A DNA stretch of 64,000 nucleotides from Syngnathus acus. Its lineage: Eukaryota > Chordata > Actinopteri > Syngnathiformes > Syngnathidae. A model generated the notes under the pieces. It was not told where the DNA came from. It ran no database searches and saw only the letters and a list, made by a program, of their open reading frames with translations. The stretch lies in the NCBI RefSeq assembly GCF_901709675.1, contig NC_051098.1, positions 5,406,000 to 5,469,999 of the forward strand. The letters run 5' to 3'. The first letter of the stretch is position 1, and each line of letters begins with the position of its first letter. A program made the translations under genes and the position numbers. Positions 36,792-50,600 of the stretch are shown here, piece by piece.

Positions 36792-37909
36792 TTTATTGAA
36801 GTGCCACAAGAGCGCTATGAGGAAACGAGAGTTCAAAAGACTGAATGGAAGCCTCGAGCTGAGAGGATGTGAACGATCTGAAGGTAAATTTTAACCAATA
36901 TCACTGGAGAAAATTGGTTCACGACTGTGCTGAACATAGGCCTTTAGTCATTTGTACACCTTGGAACATTTTCTTTTTGATAAAATGTGACAATATAATT
37001 TGAATATATCAGTGTTAGCGAGGCGTGGCTGAATAAAACATCTTGGCCAAGACTTGTTTATGTCACTCAGTCACAATTGTTCCTTTCTGCTCCTTATCCG
37101 AAGTAACACAATCTGAGGCATTTTAGTATTCACTTGTTATACTTGTTTAGTTAAAATTGTCATTGCAAGGCTGTTTTTTCTGCAGACAAAGCAAGCCAAC
37201 TTTTTTGTTGCTATTCTTTAAATCCCACCGCCATCATTATCCACTCTTGCGTTGTTTGGTCGTTTGGTATTGGTTACGTTGTTTCTTGTGTACATTGTTA
37301 CCCAGGAGAGGTTCACTTAGACTCACTCCTACAGATTCCAAGGCTGGAATTATACAGATATCACTTGAGGGAGCAGAACCTAAACACTACACGCAAACAC
37401 AAGTCGCTCTGAGGATGGTTTGAGTGTTTACAGCCAAAATTACTAGGAAGGTAAACAAACTTCTCTTTAAATAAAGATATGTGCAAATTAAATTTTTCCA
37501 TTAAATTTCTAAGCGACCAAGACTTCAGTTTGAGCATGGATGCTAGCTATTCAGTGGGCCGTATAATACGCGAGTATCGAAAACAACTGCTTTTGAAGAG
37601 CAATTTGGTGGTGGTGAGTGTGTGGGAGGGTGTCTTAATATCATGGGTGCATACTCATCTTGAGTAGAATTCGCATGAAATATTTTAGTATAAAATGTTT
37701 GTTCTAACAAAAGAAAAAATACATAATATAATAATATACTCATCAAATTGATTTTTCTTTCCCCCAAATTTCCCTTGGCTTATTTCAATCATCCTCTCTC
37801 ACACGCTTCTTTTTCCTATCGTTGATTATAATAATTTCACACTACCGAAATATCTTTTTTTTCCTCACTTTCCATCGCTTCCTGTAAAACTCATCCTCAT
37901 TTCTTTATA
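36792..37909 (-). promoter_or_regulatory. Probable lrfn3 3' UTR region with candidate poly(A) signals
   Basis: Reading the minus strand past the stop, the nearest variant signal TATAAA is at 37909-37904 and the first canonical AATAAA I find is at 36797-36792, about 1.17 kb downstream. Either could end the transcript, giving a 3' UTR of about 0.1 or 1.2 kb. Long UTRs are usual for neuronal genes, so the distal site is plausible, but there is no transcript evidence here. Confidence 0.3.
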
Positions 37910-37971
37910 TATCAGTTTTTTTCCCAGTGAAATTCATTTTTGCCTATTTAGCCCCTGGCTGCTTGCCACCA

Positions 37972-38653
37972 CTATCTATGCTCCTTGTCTGTTGGCGCTC
38001 TACCTGCCAATTCCTTGGGGGAGGTGGGCTCTTTGACGACAGATGGTGGTCTGTTTTTCATCTCAATGGCAACCCTGGAGGTGAAGCGGGCCTTGTTGGG
38101 TGAAAGCAACTCCTCATTGGGCGTGGAGTTTGTCCGTGCCATTGTGTGCCGCCCACTGGCCTCCTCCACAACCAATGCAACAGTATCCCTCAGGGTGTTG
38201 CTAGGTGACATGGCTCCAGATGGACCCACTGCTTCTTCGTCTTGACTGTCAGTCATTTTTGAAGCAGAGCGAGGCAGGACTTGGGCCTGACCACCACCCC
38301 CTTGACCGTTGCTCTGCTGTCTTGGCACGGTTGTAGAAATGGCAGATTTTCCATGGGCTGTCCCTTGGTGGCTATAAACCTTGTATCTTATCATCAGGAT
38401 AATAATAAAAACCAGGACAGACGCCACTATAATTCCACCGATGATGATGATCATAGTTCCTCCCAAGAAGTGACTATGTAATGCCTGACACTGGCTGAAT
38501 TCCGTGTCTGTCGTGAATGACAAGCAACCCAGGGGACGTGTTGCAGTCAGCGAGGTGACAACATCGTCGAACACGGCAAGGACGCACAGGTCATAGCTTC
38601 TCCCGGCAGCAAGGTCACGAACCAGGAAGTCATTGGTGCTGGAGGGAATCATC
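37972..38653 (-). CDS. lrfn3: lrfn3 last coding exon: FN3 end, transmembrane helix, cytoplasmic tail, stop
   Basis: Acceptor TTTTCTAG; 682 nt coding R465 to R691 and a TAG stop at 37972-37974. FN3 ends with [15 protein letters not shown] and TATRPLGC. The helix sits in a [19 protein letters not shown] context and is followed by basic RYKV at the cytoplasmic face. The tail is polar (Q/G-rich near 565-580, S/P/T-rich after) and has no C-terminal PDZ ligand. The large size of this exon, including all of the helix and tail, agrees with the family layout. Confidence 0.95.
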
Positions 38654-41600
38654 CTAGAAAAGTAGATACATCAAACAAAAATATGTCAGACATCAAACGG
38701 GCAGAGCCAGTGAGCAGCTAAGGTATATTTTAAAACAGCCTTTTTTGTTGTTGGTGTTGGAAGCAAATAATCATACCTTCAAGTCATTTTTCACACAGAT
38801 CAGAGGTAAAATTTCAACATCAACGGTGGGAATTATACCTTGTCAGTTGAAGTGTATAATTACCGTATTTTTCGGACTATAAATCGCGTTTTTTTTCATA
38901 GTTTGGGTGGGGGGGAGACTTATACTGAGGAGTGACTTATATGTGGATTTTTTCATAAAATTTCAAAATAAAAAAAAAGTGAAACCGCGATAAACGAACC
39001 GCGATGTAGCAAGGGATTACTGTAATTTGAATTTCAAGTGACGTCAGCAGCGCGGCGGTTGTTTACATAAAGGACAAAGATTCGATCACGGGATGACGAA
39101 GATGACGAAGGGCCCCACGCACTACCGGCATCATTAGCGGCTTTGTTTATAAGTGACACGGAGGACGAAGAGTTTGAAGGATTTAATGATTTGGAGTGAC
39201 ACAGAAGGTTTGAAAAACTATTATGGCTTTTACGCACGCCCGGTCCTACTCTACGGAGCTCTCTTTCACCTCCGTGGATGGAAGTCGGGGGCCGGCGCTC
39301 GGCCGGGTGGCTGTCCGGGGACGGTGGATGGGGCTCGGACATGGCTTTTACGCACGCCCTGTCCTACTCTACGGAGGTCTCTTTCACCTCCGTGGATGGA
39401 AGTTGGGGGCCGGCGCTCAGCCGGGTGGCTGTCCGGGGACGGTGGATGGGGCTCGGACATGGCTTTTACGCATGCCCGGTCCTATTCTACGGAGCTCTCT
39501 TCCACCTCCGTGGCTGGAAGTGACACCTCCGTGGATGGAAGTCCACGCCGCCACACGCCTGAAGTCGACGCCGGTGCTTGGGGCCCTGTGGCGGTGAACT
39601 ATTTGTTATAGTTATTTGATATATTTTATTTCGTGTAGCAACTTGTATATGTTTTTATCGTTACAGTTCAGTAGTTGTTGGCTCGTTGAACTCTTGTTTT
39701 GTTTAATAAAGAGCCGTTTACCAAACCCACGTCTTTCCTTGTACTTTGTTAACGGTACAATATAGATCTAGATCTGTGGAATAACGACGAGGCTGACGTC
39801 AGGGCGCACGCGCGGCGTTGTTGACAAAGGACGAGGAATTTGATCGATGGATTTAATGATTTGGAGTGACACAGATGATTTGATAAATGTGTTATTTATG
39901 TAATAGTTATTTGAATAACTCTGAATGTTACGTCAGGCCCGTTCTCAGCTCTTCGTTTGTGTTTATGTCACGTTAGCATACCTATCGTTTAGCCTGTTGT
40001 TGCTCGTTTATGTCTCTTCTTGGTGTTGGATTTTGTCGAATATAATTTCCCCCAAAATGCGACTTATACTCCGGAGCGACATATATGGTTTTTTTCACGT
40101 TATTGTGCATTTTATGGCTAATGCGACCTATATTCCGGAGCGACTTTTAGTTCGAAAAATACGGTAGCTTGGTTGGCAACAAAAGTGAGATGTGTGGATG
40201 TTGTGTGGCAAATGGGTGTTGTGAGTTTATAAATTACATACATCACAGAGGACAAATTTCACCACACCCAGATGTGTGTGTGACAATCATTGGGACTTTA
40301 ACTTTAACATGCATTTAAAAATACAAACTGCAATTAATATTCTTGGAATGAAGATTTATGTATTGAACAAATAATGTGCATTCTTTGCAAGGCTAGATTT
40401 TTTTTTTTTTCCGTCTTACACGTTCTTGCACTGTGTTGTGGCCGGAGTCCTGACTCCTTTGTATTGTGTCTCTGCTGGGTTTTGTACGTGTGCACAAAAT
40501 ATGTCCCAGCATATCATATAATGAATCCATTCCCAGACATACATCCACACTACCTTTAATGTTCACGTATGGTATGCCATTATACAGTACTAATGCATAT
40601 GAACTGGTACATTTCAAGCCATTAAATATTTATAGTAATTTAAGAATTTTGCATCTTCCACATGTATGTCAAAACTTCAGAAAGGGCAAGATCTGCTGGG
40701 CCATGCAGAAACAGCTTACTTGAGCAAATCCATTTAACATTGTAATTATACTGCATGGTTATTCAGTTAATGAGATCAACCATGACACAACATGTGCACA
40801 CACACACATACAGACACGCACATAATCAATCAATGCCTTTCTTTGTTACTTACAGTTCACAGGCACAATACTGACTTCAACAGACAAATGGGAACGTGAC
40901 ACTGCTACACAAGCAGCCATCCGCGTTTTTGTTCTCCTCGGGTCATCATGACACCCACAAGCACAACCATGCATTCACATAAGGCTATGGTGAGTCCACA
41001 CACCGAAAACACACAACTGAATGCGGAAACCACTAAATAATTTTGCTTTTAAAATAGTACAAAGTACCGCAACTTGTGAGGATGCAAAATAAAATTTACT
41101 GAATTTAGATTTTCATGCTTTATATTGTCCCCTCCAAAAATGTAAACAGCTTAAAGTTCAATTTTATTTGATACTCATCTTTTAAGTATACGCACGCAAA
41201 TTATGCAGACCAAGATGCTTAAAAACTACACCATCAATGTCACTATCTGGTGTAAGTAACCATATAGCTTTAAAAATGCATCACATTATGTGACGTGTGT
41301 GTTGAAGTCTGCACGTATGTCACATTAGACCTAGTAAAGACAAGTGATGCGTAGGCATAATCTTAAACATAACATTCATAAAATATATGTGCTATTAAAA
41401 ATGCATGGTATGGTTTGTGAAACAAAATGGAGGCAAGCTGTGGAGGGAAATGTGTTGAGGATAAAAAAAAAAAGGGCCTATTATTATCTAGTCATGCTTA
41501 ATGAATGGCATGTGTGCTCATGTTAAAGATCAATGTCATGTGACGTCCTTGCTAAACTGTCACTCGATGTGCATTATTATTGCAGTTAACCTTAGGGGGG

Positions 41601-44600
41601 GAAAAAAGCATATTTGGGCATTCAGGAATGACGGCACAGAAGATTATCATAGCAGACCTTTTAAAAATGTCAGCGAGCTTCATTAAATGAATATGGCGAT
41701 TTATGATTCTACGTTTCAATAAAATATATTGTATCACTTCTCATTTATAGGAATTTTCACTGCCTTCCATTTGTCTCAATTACTTCCACACTAGAGGCCT
41801 TTTCCTGAAAGATAATTTTTGTGTTGTAAATGAGGGCTATAATACAGGGGAAATGATAGAAAATGTCCTTCCATTTTCTTTATTGCTGAATAGGTTTCAC
41901 CCAATAAGCTTTAACTGAATAAATTGTCAATGTTTAAATCCAGACACGAAAATAGCCTTAAGAGAGATATAGCATGTCCAGCTTGAAAAACCTAAATAAA
42001 GACTCTAAACAAGGCCAGTTGTTTTGATTGAATTTGTTTTCACCATAATTGTTTTACTCTTTGAACTTTGATCTTATTTGATGTTTGAATTATCTCAAAT
42101 TCCAACATAATACAGACACATTTTTTCTTACATATGTGTGCGTGTGTATGTGAGTGTGTGTGTGCGTGTGTGTGTGTGTGCGTGAGTGAGTGAGTGCGTA
42201 GGTTGGTGTGATTGGTCGTTACTTGAGCCCCGAGCAACGTAATTTTCAGTTAACAGCAAGGAGCCAAATTCTCTCCTCCATTTTTCATATTCCACAAATG
42301 CATAATTAATCAAAACATCATCTTGAGACGAGACTAGAACAGATTGTAAAGAAAATGTTTGGGTTGATTATCCTTTTATTTATTTATATTTTTAATGGGA
42401 TGGTATTTTTAGTATTCTAGAGTATTTTAAGAGTAGCCGCAGTTTAGCTCCTCCAATATTTTATTTGCCATTCTAAAATGTATTTACAAATTATTTGTTT
42501 ACTCTGAAAGTGGAAGTGTGTGTGTTAATACAGGAGTGCAGTTGGTCTGATTGTCTGTGGTCACGAATGCCATTAAGAGATGCTAATCTGCTATCAGTAG
42601 TCTCGCCCTGAAAATGCATCATAATTGTCTTGCAAGAAGAGCGACAGGTTCGTTAGGCATCCTCGTTACAATGCAACATCAGAGGGGCATGGTGCTGCCA
42701 AATCCTGTGTATGCATTCCTGGTAGAGAGAGTGGCTGACATTTCCCTTCTAACAGCATGTTAATGCATATTCCCGGCGATGGCTGTGCATGAGCCTGACC
42801 TTTTCAGACCATCTGCATTCAGTTGGGTTGGTTGATGGAAGGAAGCTTTGTTAGTAAATACTGTCCATCAATCAACTCTTGGGCACTCAAAATGCTGACA
42901 AGCACCCCCCCCCCACACCACACACACACACACACTTGCACACACCGTATGTCATGTTGCTATATTCAGAGCCCCGGGTTGTGACTGTTGATCTAAAAAG
43001 AACGTCAAGAGAATATTTATGTTAATGCACCTTGGCTGTTTTTAAAATATTAATGTGCCAATTATTCATCCAGTGCGAGCAGGCCAGGACAGTGAAGGGC
43101 AACGCTGTGACGGCAAAGTCGCGACAGCAGACAAACTTTGTCTATTCAGCTCCACAAGCTGCGCCGTTCAAGCAAAAAAAATAAAACCTTAAAACCAGAT
43201 GTCAGCAACAAGAAGAAAGTGATATTTGTTTCTCTGCATAATTAAAAATGTAGAAAAAAAACTAGGGGAAATTTAGCAAGATCATTGTCAGGTCTGTGTC
43301 AATTGTGCAGCATCCACAGAGAAGCAAGCTTCAAAAACATTATCCTGTAATTAATAATTCCGTGTAGTCGTCTTGATTAAGGGGCATGTTCCCCTTCCTT
43401 TTGGGCTCTATCCAAAGCTCTGAAATGAAAGTCTCAGCACTTGGAAACCAAGAAGGGACAGCTTTGGAAATTTATTTAGGGCACAGTGAGCAAAATAACA
43501 CTTTTGGTGGTTGAGGGTTTTGTACATAATCTACATGCAAAAAAAGTCATTTTAGAGTTAAAGCCAAGTTTGGCAAAGAACCATATTTAATGAGTAAAGC
43601 AAATTATTCCAACACATGTACATTTTACCACAACGGGGATTTTGGTGAATTTGATCGAGCACAGGCAGACAGGGACCGTCCTTGCATGGAATCCCCTAAA
43701 TTAATGTCAAGTCAAGTCAAGTTTATTTATATAGCCTGAAATCACAGGCAAGTCTCAAAGGGCTTCACATGTACAAGAATTGACAATTATTCTCAAACAT
43801 CCCCTGATCTTAAACTCCCAGGAGGGCAAGGATAAACTAAGAAAAACCCTACTGGGGGAAAAATGAGAAACCTTGAGAGACCACAGATGCGAGGATCCCC
43901 CTTCCATAGAACACATAATATTGAACAATCCAAAAATGAAGTGGATGTCCAATTCAAAGTGAAGAGCAGAAATCACCTAATTGAACACATTATTGTTATT
44001 ATTAAATACACTATTTATGTACCGTATTTTCTGCACTATAAGGCGCACCGGATTATAAAGCGCACTTTCAATGAATGGCCCATTTTAAAACTTTGCTCAT
44101 ATATAAGGCGCACCGGATTACAAGGCGCATAGAATAAATAACTCACCGTTGCTAGAACGTTAACATCACACAATACACAAAATAAACACGTAATGCTTAC
44201 TTTAATAAGTTAGTCCTCATCCACGAATCCATATTGGTCCATAGATAAGGCTTTTGAGAAAATTGGAGGTTTTTAGGTGCACCTTATAGTGCGGAACATA
44301 CGGTATATTTTTTCATCTAAAATAAATGTTTAAATCCACACTGAAAAACCTATAATTAGATGTCTTATTTTATAATATGCCCCAGACAGGCAGCAGACTT
44401 GTATAAAAAAAGACAACAACAAAAAAACAAATCCCAACCATAACACAAAGCCCAGCTAAATTAAGAGATTTCTGTTATGATTGCTGCTGGATTTAACCCT
44501 CATTTCATATTTTCACCTTCCCTCAGGATTAAGAGAGACGCATGGTGAATAAAAAAAGTCATGAATCTTAGAAATTGAGGTGTGCGCATGTGATGTCTGA

Positions 44601-47600
44601 GATTGATTTTACGAAACATTCTAGAGCCTAAGCGTACAAAGGAGCCTTTGTGTTAAGATTAGTGCTGCTTTGTATTTAAACAAGACAGCAAGGTTTTTCT
44701 TTGCACCCAGAAGAATGGGGAAATGTGTAAAAAGTTGACATGGAGCAGATTTTCATTACAAATAAATAAATAATGAGGCAGTGGAATGACTGCACGTATC
44801 CTTTCTGCAGCAAGGCGATCATTCACTCCCTCTATGTTAGACTGTGGTCGAACATGACATGACCACCTGAATGCAGACTATGGCGGCCAGGTTGGCAGGG
44901 AAACAAGCTCTGGGAGCCAGTTGATTAGAAGCACCCAAACTGTGGCAGGGTTTCTACTTCCTGGACTTGAATTTTTCTCCACTGGATAATGTAAAAAGTT
45001 GACAATAAATATATTTTTAAAGTGGATCAAAACCCCCAATTCAAGTGGGCTTAACATTACGGCATGGAACAAATGGATGGGAACAACTTGAAGAAAAAAT
45101 AAATAAATCAACCAGCATCTCAGAACACCTTGACTTTGTAGGTTCCACTATTTCCGTGCAGACCAATATTTCTACCTTGGTCTGTGCTCTACAGAGTGCC
45201 TGTCTAGTTAGAGAATGGTTTGTCTGCTGCAGGACACGACTGCCAGTTTTCATCAATGTCCTGCCTCCTTTCGCCACTGTCATAAATTGTGTCTGTGGGG
45301 AAATAAATAATGGCTAGGATTCGACTTGCTCTCTTCCCTTTGCCTCTGTATTGCCTTCTATTCTTTCCCCCGAGCAAACAGGAAGAGATAATCTGGTCAG
45401 AGATGACTGTGAGATTAGTCGAGTCTGTAGTAGGTTCTGTGTGTGCTCTATCATGTTGGGAGAGCCCGACTGAGATGCATGGGATTTAGAAGCTTGTGGG
45501 GTTACAGTGACTGCCGGAAAATAAATGAACAGGTGGGTAGATCCAGGCTAAAACAAAGAAATAGACCGACAAGATCAGACAATCACAAACAGGGTGGGAG
45601 GGGGGAGTGATTGACGTGGCTTTATCTAGACAAGAATTTGTTGAGTGGTCTGAGGAGTTTTTATCGATTGACTGCAGGTCAAAAAGCCCCTGCAGTGGTT
45701 ATCTATAGTGCCAAAGAGCTCCTCGTCATGTTTTATATTATGCCTTATGAAAAAGCACAGCACGAGCATTTAGCTTTTTGTTTTTTCCATGTATGTATTT
45801 TTAAAGAGATTGTGCCATGTAAATATAGTGTGTTTCATATTTGATGAAGATTGTTTTTTATGATGGATGAGCCGAGCCAAGAAAGCATAAAAAATTGTGA
45901 AAGCAAAATGTTTGTTTAGGAACATGCCCAAAATGTGGATCAGAAGACGAAACATCTAACCACCATATGGGCAGGTACTGTGCTTACCGGGACATTCAGA
46001 AACGATACCTGGGAATGAATTTCTCACAAACAAGTCTGTCTTTATTAACATTAATATTAATCCTCTGGTTACTTGATGCAAGCTAGAAGGCTTGCTGAGT
46101 TCGACCACAGATAACTCAATTGCGGTGCTTCATCACAATGAGCCTACAAATGGCCTGAGCAAACTATCAGCACGGTTCAGCCCACAAAGTAGACGGCTGA
46201 ACCGTGCACCATTGCCTTCATTAATAATAATAATAAAGAAGTGAGAGTGTGTACGTGTGACTGCATGTGTGAATATTTACGTCACTGTCAATCTCTTGTG
46301 GTTTGAAAAGAAAACCTCGATTGCCTGGAGTGTCTCAAGTAGAGTCAAAGCAATACATCAACTCCTGACATGTAATGAAATAAAAACGATGTAGAAGCCA
46401 TTGGTGGTGCATTGATAGACAGCCCCACCACCATTGATGAAGGTAAACAAAAAGTATATTTTGGGAACAAATGCATAATTTATTGAGGATGTGTCACGGA
46501 CGTTGTTAGATTTCTCAAGAGCACGGTCGTTCTGAAATTTGCATCGATTCTTGGATCGTATACTGAGTTGAAAAGTTCATACTTTGTTCAATATCAAAGC
46601 ATTTTACTGGCCAAATGTAACCATTTTTGCATGGGGACAGGGAAAACGAGCCGTTGACTCATTAGAAGCGCTTCCAAATGACATCACTGTGCATCACATC
46701 TGCAACAGTCATTTCCCCATGTGCTCTATTTCTTTTGACGGTCTGAGTGCCTACGGGATGCTAAAAAAAGATTTTTCCACCTTCCTTCTATGTGACATTA
46801 GGTTAGTTTCACTCTTCTTTCTTGCAGCAGCAGGTGCCCTGCTTCAAACAGCAGACAGAAGCATATTTCAACATGGTAAGATACAAATATCACAAGGGTG
46901 ATGAAAGAAAAACGATCATAATCTTTTTATCTTGAAGCTCCGCTTTAAGATGGCGTGTAAACGCACATCTGTTTTCTGTAAAATCAGCCCAGTGAGCTTT
47001 GAATATGACAGAAATGACCAATAAATCCGTCACTGCTATAATCGGTTCCAGGGATGTTGTAGATTTGTGTCGGTTAATATGTGTTAGTGTGTAAACTGAA
47101 TTTCATTTCTAAATGCATAAGCATTCACAGAGAATTAGACACACACAAGAACACACAAATGTGCACTAGCAGGAAAAAATGATGGATTATTGATTACTTA
47201 AAAGATGGAAAGGATAAAACATGCTACAAAGAGACTCGAGGTCACACTTTACAACCTTTTAAAATATTACGTTGATTTTCAGCACACCAATGGTCACGGA
47301 GAGGTTTGCATGGCTCTAAGTTAATAATGGCCAGGAGCACACACATCATGAACCACACATGCATTGTGACAGACGTAACCACACAGGGGAAAATGTCAGT
47401 TTCTGTCAAGCAGAAGAGTCTGACAGAATCAATTAGCGAGCTGGGATAATGGGGAATACGGCATTAAATTAAAGTGACAGTTTCCCCCATAGGCACAGTG
47501 CTCACGAGGGCATTAAACAACTAAACTGAGCTTGTGGGTGTGTGTGTTTGTCTACACGGTCTTGACGTGTTTACATTTGTGTGTGTGCGCATGTATGAGA

Positions 47601-50600
47601 TTAGGGATTTTAACTGACAGTAGCATGGTTAAATTCATCAAATCAAATCACTACACTCGATCCTTGTGCACAATTGTCTCATTCTTGGAATAAAGACGTC
47701 ATTAGAGAAGCCAGTCTGACAAAAGCAATGTGATGTGTTACCTGGCGTTGTTGTAAGAAACTCCGTAGCATCAATGGACAATGGTTGTTTTTGGTGCCCT
47801 TGCCATTTAGTAGCAGCTTCTTGAAAAAACAATGAAAACTTTTATAGTCTTGCAGCACTATTTCATCTCCCAAGGATTTTGTAAAACTGTACATCGACAG
47901 CAAATACTTAACCAAATTGAGTCCCTTCAGTACTTTGCAAATGCCTCAACTAATGGCAGAGGTAGGAATTTATTTATGTTTGGCCCTTCTCAGAATCAGT
48001 AAAGCGTCATAATGCAGATAAAAATAATATTGTTTTCTAACAGTGGTGTTCTCATTGGCCAGGTTGCATTTTTCTGCAGTCAATGTGTGTTTTATGCAGC
48101 AATTTGGATAGTGTAGCTATTATTATTATTATTATTATTATTCTGTCCGTCAACCCTGCTTGCACTGGATGAAGTAAAACGTCTGCTCTTATCCGTTAGC
48201 CTCTTCTACTGTAACGTTTAACTCCGCTTGTTATGTGGACTGGCAGGGGGTTGTTATAAATCTATGAAAAGAAGCATTTCAAATATCAAACAATTGTAGA
48301 TGCTTCCATTTTCAGGAAGTAATGTGAGGCACATAATGATTTATTTACGATTAAAAGACAATACAAAAAATATATAATACTCTAAACTAGAGTTAGTTTG
48401 ACATTGGCAAAAACCATCAATACTATCTCTGTAAATATTTGAAATCAATTCTGCACTTATAAACATCGGAACGTTGGACAACTTGAATACATATTAAGTG
48501 GAAGTGAGCAGATATCACACACTACATAAATCCTCCCAATAGAGTCTTTGTTAAGCAAAGACTAGCTTTGTTTACCAACGGGGATGGGCAGTGTTGGAGC
48601 CGGAGCACCTGCCTATTTCCCCTAAATGCCCAAAATCTGTACGAGTAAAAGGTTATAAGTTGCCTTCTGGCAATAATGTAATTTAATGTGAGCCATCTTT
48701 GAGGAAAGAAATTGGGCAAGATCAAATTAATTAAGGAATCAAAGTGTTAAAAGCGAGTCTGTGAATGAGAGAGAGGAGGGGCTGAGGTAAGAGGAGCAAG
48801 GCGAGTCTGCCTGAGTTCCATCAATAGGATTCCACTTCTGAAATAACTTCATAAATGAACAATTCATCATGAACAAGAACCTTAAGTTTTGTTTTCGAAC
48901 CCCGGACACTTGATTATTAAACTTTCTCATTGTGATACATAAACCACATCCAGGACATCCAATACGGAAGAAATAGTACGAAAAAACAGGTGCAGCATAG
49001 CCACTTTAATGCCATAATTGCAACCAATACTGAGGCAATTTCTGCTCCTCTACCTCGGTCGTTTTGCACCCATCTTCCTCTGCACGTCCACTTCACTTTG
49101 TGAGTAATGTTTTCCACAGGTTGCTTTAAGAAACAGAAGGGCACATTGCTAATTCTGCAACCTTGAAACACTAGACGGCAGAAAATGTGAGTTGCTTGTA
49201 AATACATATATCGACATATTTTGTGAAACTAGATGTACAAGGACTACATCTCTCCCCTCACTCTGAGAACATGGATAAACCACTATAATTACCGTGATTT
49301 GATTTAAGAATAATCAAATAGCCAATCTCTAGGGTGACCACAGCCTAACAATGCTCCTAGAAGCTGGTGCTACTTTTCGATCCCACAGCCGTGCAGCCAA
49401 ACATAACAGCCCACTTTTCCAAACGAACATATACCTTGTATTTGTGTCTGTTCATGCCTGGCCGTGTGTAATTTGGCCTCCATGAGTGGACACTCCTGGA
49501 CTAGCTTTAATAGATTAGATTTTCGAAAGCCTCTGCTACACTTACTCCCATTTATCAACGCGATCGATTCACAAACTGTCCATGGCCCATCAAGCATGTA
49601 GTGTATAGAGCCAAAAACTGGCTGCAAGAGAGATTCACAGAGGGGAATGGATTCATTTAAAATGAGGCGTGAACCGAGGGCTCAATGTGTTAAATAGACT
49701 TCAATCTAACATAAATGCGGACAGATTGAATGTGAATCTGGATTGAACTCTGGAGCATTAGAATGACAAAAAATAGGAAAAGGATGGATTAGCATTTTGT
49801 AGAATGAGCAGTGTTGACATTAGGGAGAGTGTATTTAGTTCAGATGGTAGAGTAAAGTCTAATTTTACATCAATCCAAGTGGGCCATAGGGGGAGAGAGT
49901 GAGGCCGATGCTTGTTAATGTCTTAAAAGTCTAGTGAAGGCTGCAAAAGACATTTGAGTTCAAATTGCATTCGATCGACAATGCAAGTTTATTGGAGCTC
50001 AAGAAAAGCATGTGTCAAGTAGATTAGCCAGGCCTGCTTAAGGTTGTAGCTTTAATGTATCTCTTGTCATGCGGCTGTAATTCAATAAAGCTTTTATAGG
50101 TGTCCTCCTAATTAACAACCTGCGTTAAAAGTGACATATTATGCTTTCCATATGTACTGTATTAGTTGTCAAAATTACAATCCCCTTTGAAGTTTCATAT
50201 TCATTCGTTCGTTCGTTCATTCATTCATTCGTTTTATGAAGTGTTGACATTGAAACACCCCAATTTCATTAAGCTGTGAGATCAATGTTGGTACCAATTA
50301 CCAATGGTAATCATATTTTTTTTTTTTATCACTTAGGGTAAATTGCTCTACCGCAGGGGGATGTCAATGCTTGATTGGTCTCAATCGGCCTATGGATAAA
50401 CATAACATTGGTAACATTGGTTCGCTGTCAAAGTAAAATACCTAATGATATTAAAGGAATCAATATGACATACGATAGTTGAGACTAAATACACACTTTG
50501 CCACATGTTATTCAAGTGGCGCCGGGCTCCAAGAGGTCAGTGCAAATGCCTTTGGTGCAGTGTAGATTAGTTTTAATGCTAGATAGGCTAAACTTTAGCC

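Noticed and set aside
42040-42313. Frames rich in HTHTHT on the minus strand
   Set aside because: Translation of the GT/CA microsatellite at 42,137-42,196; the same reason excludes 6,790-7,018 and 8,705-8,971.
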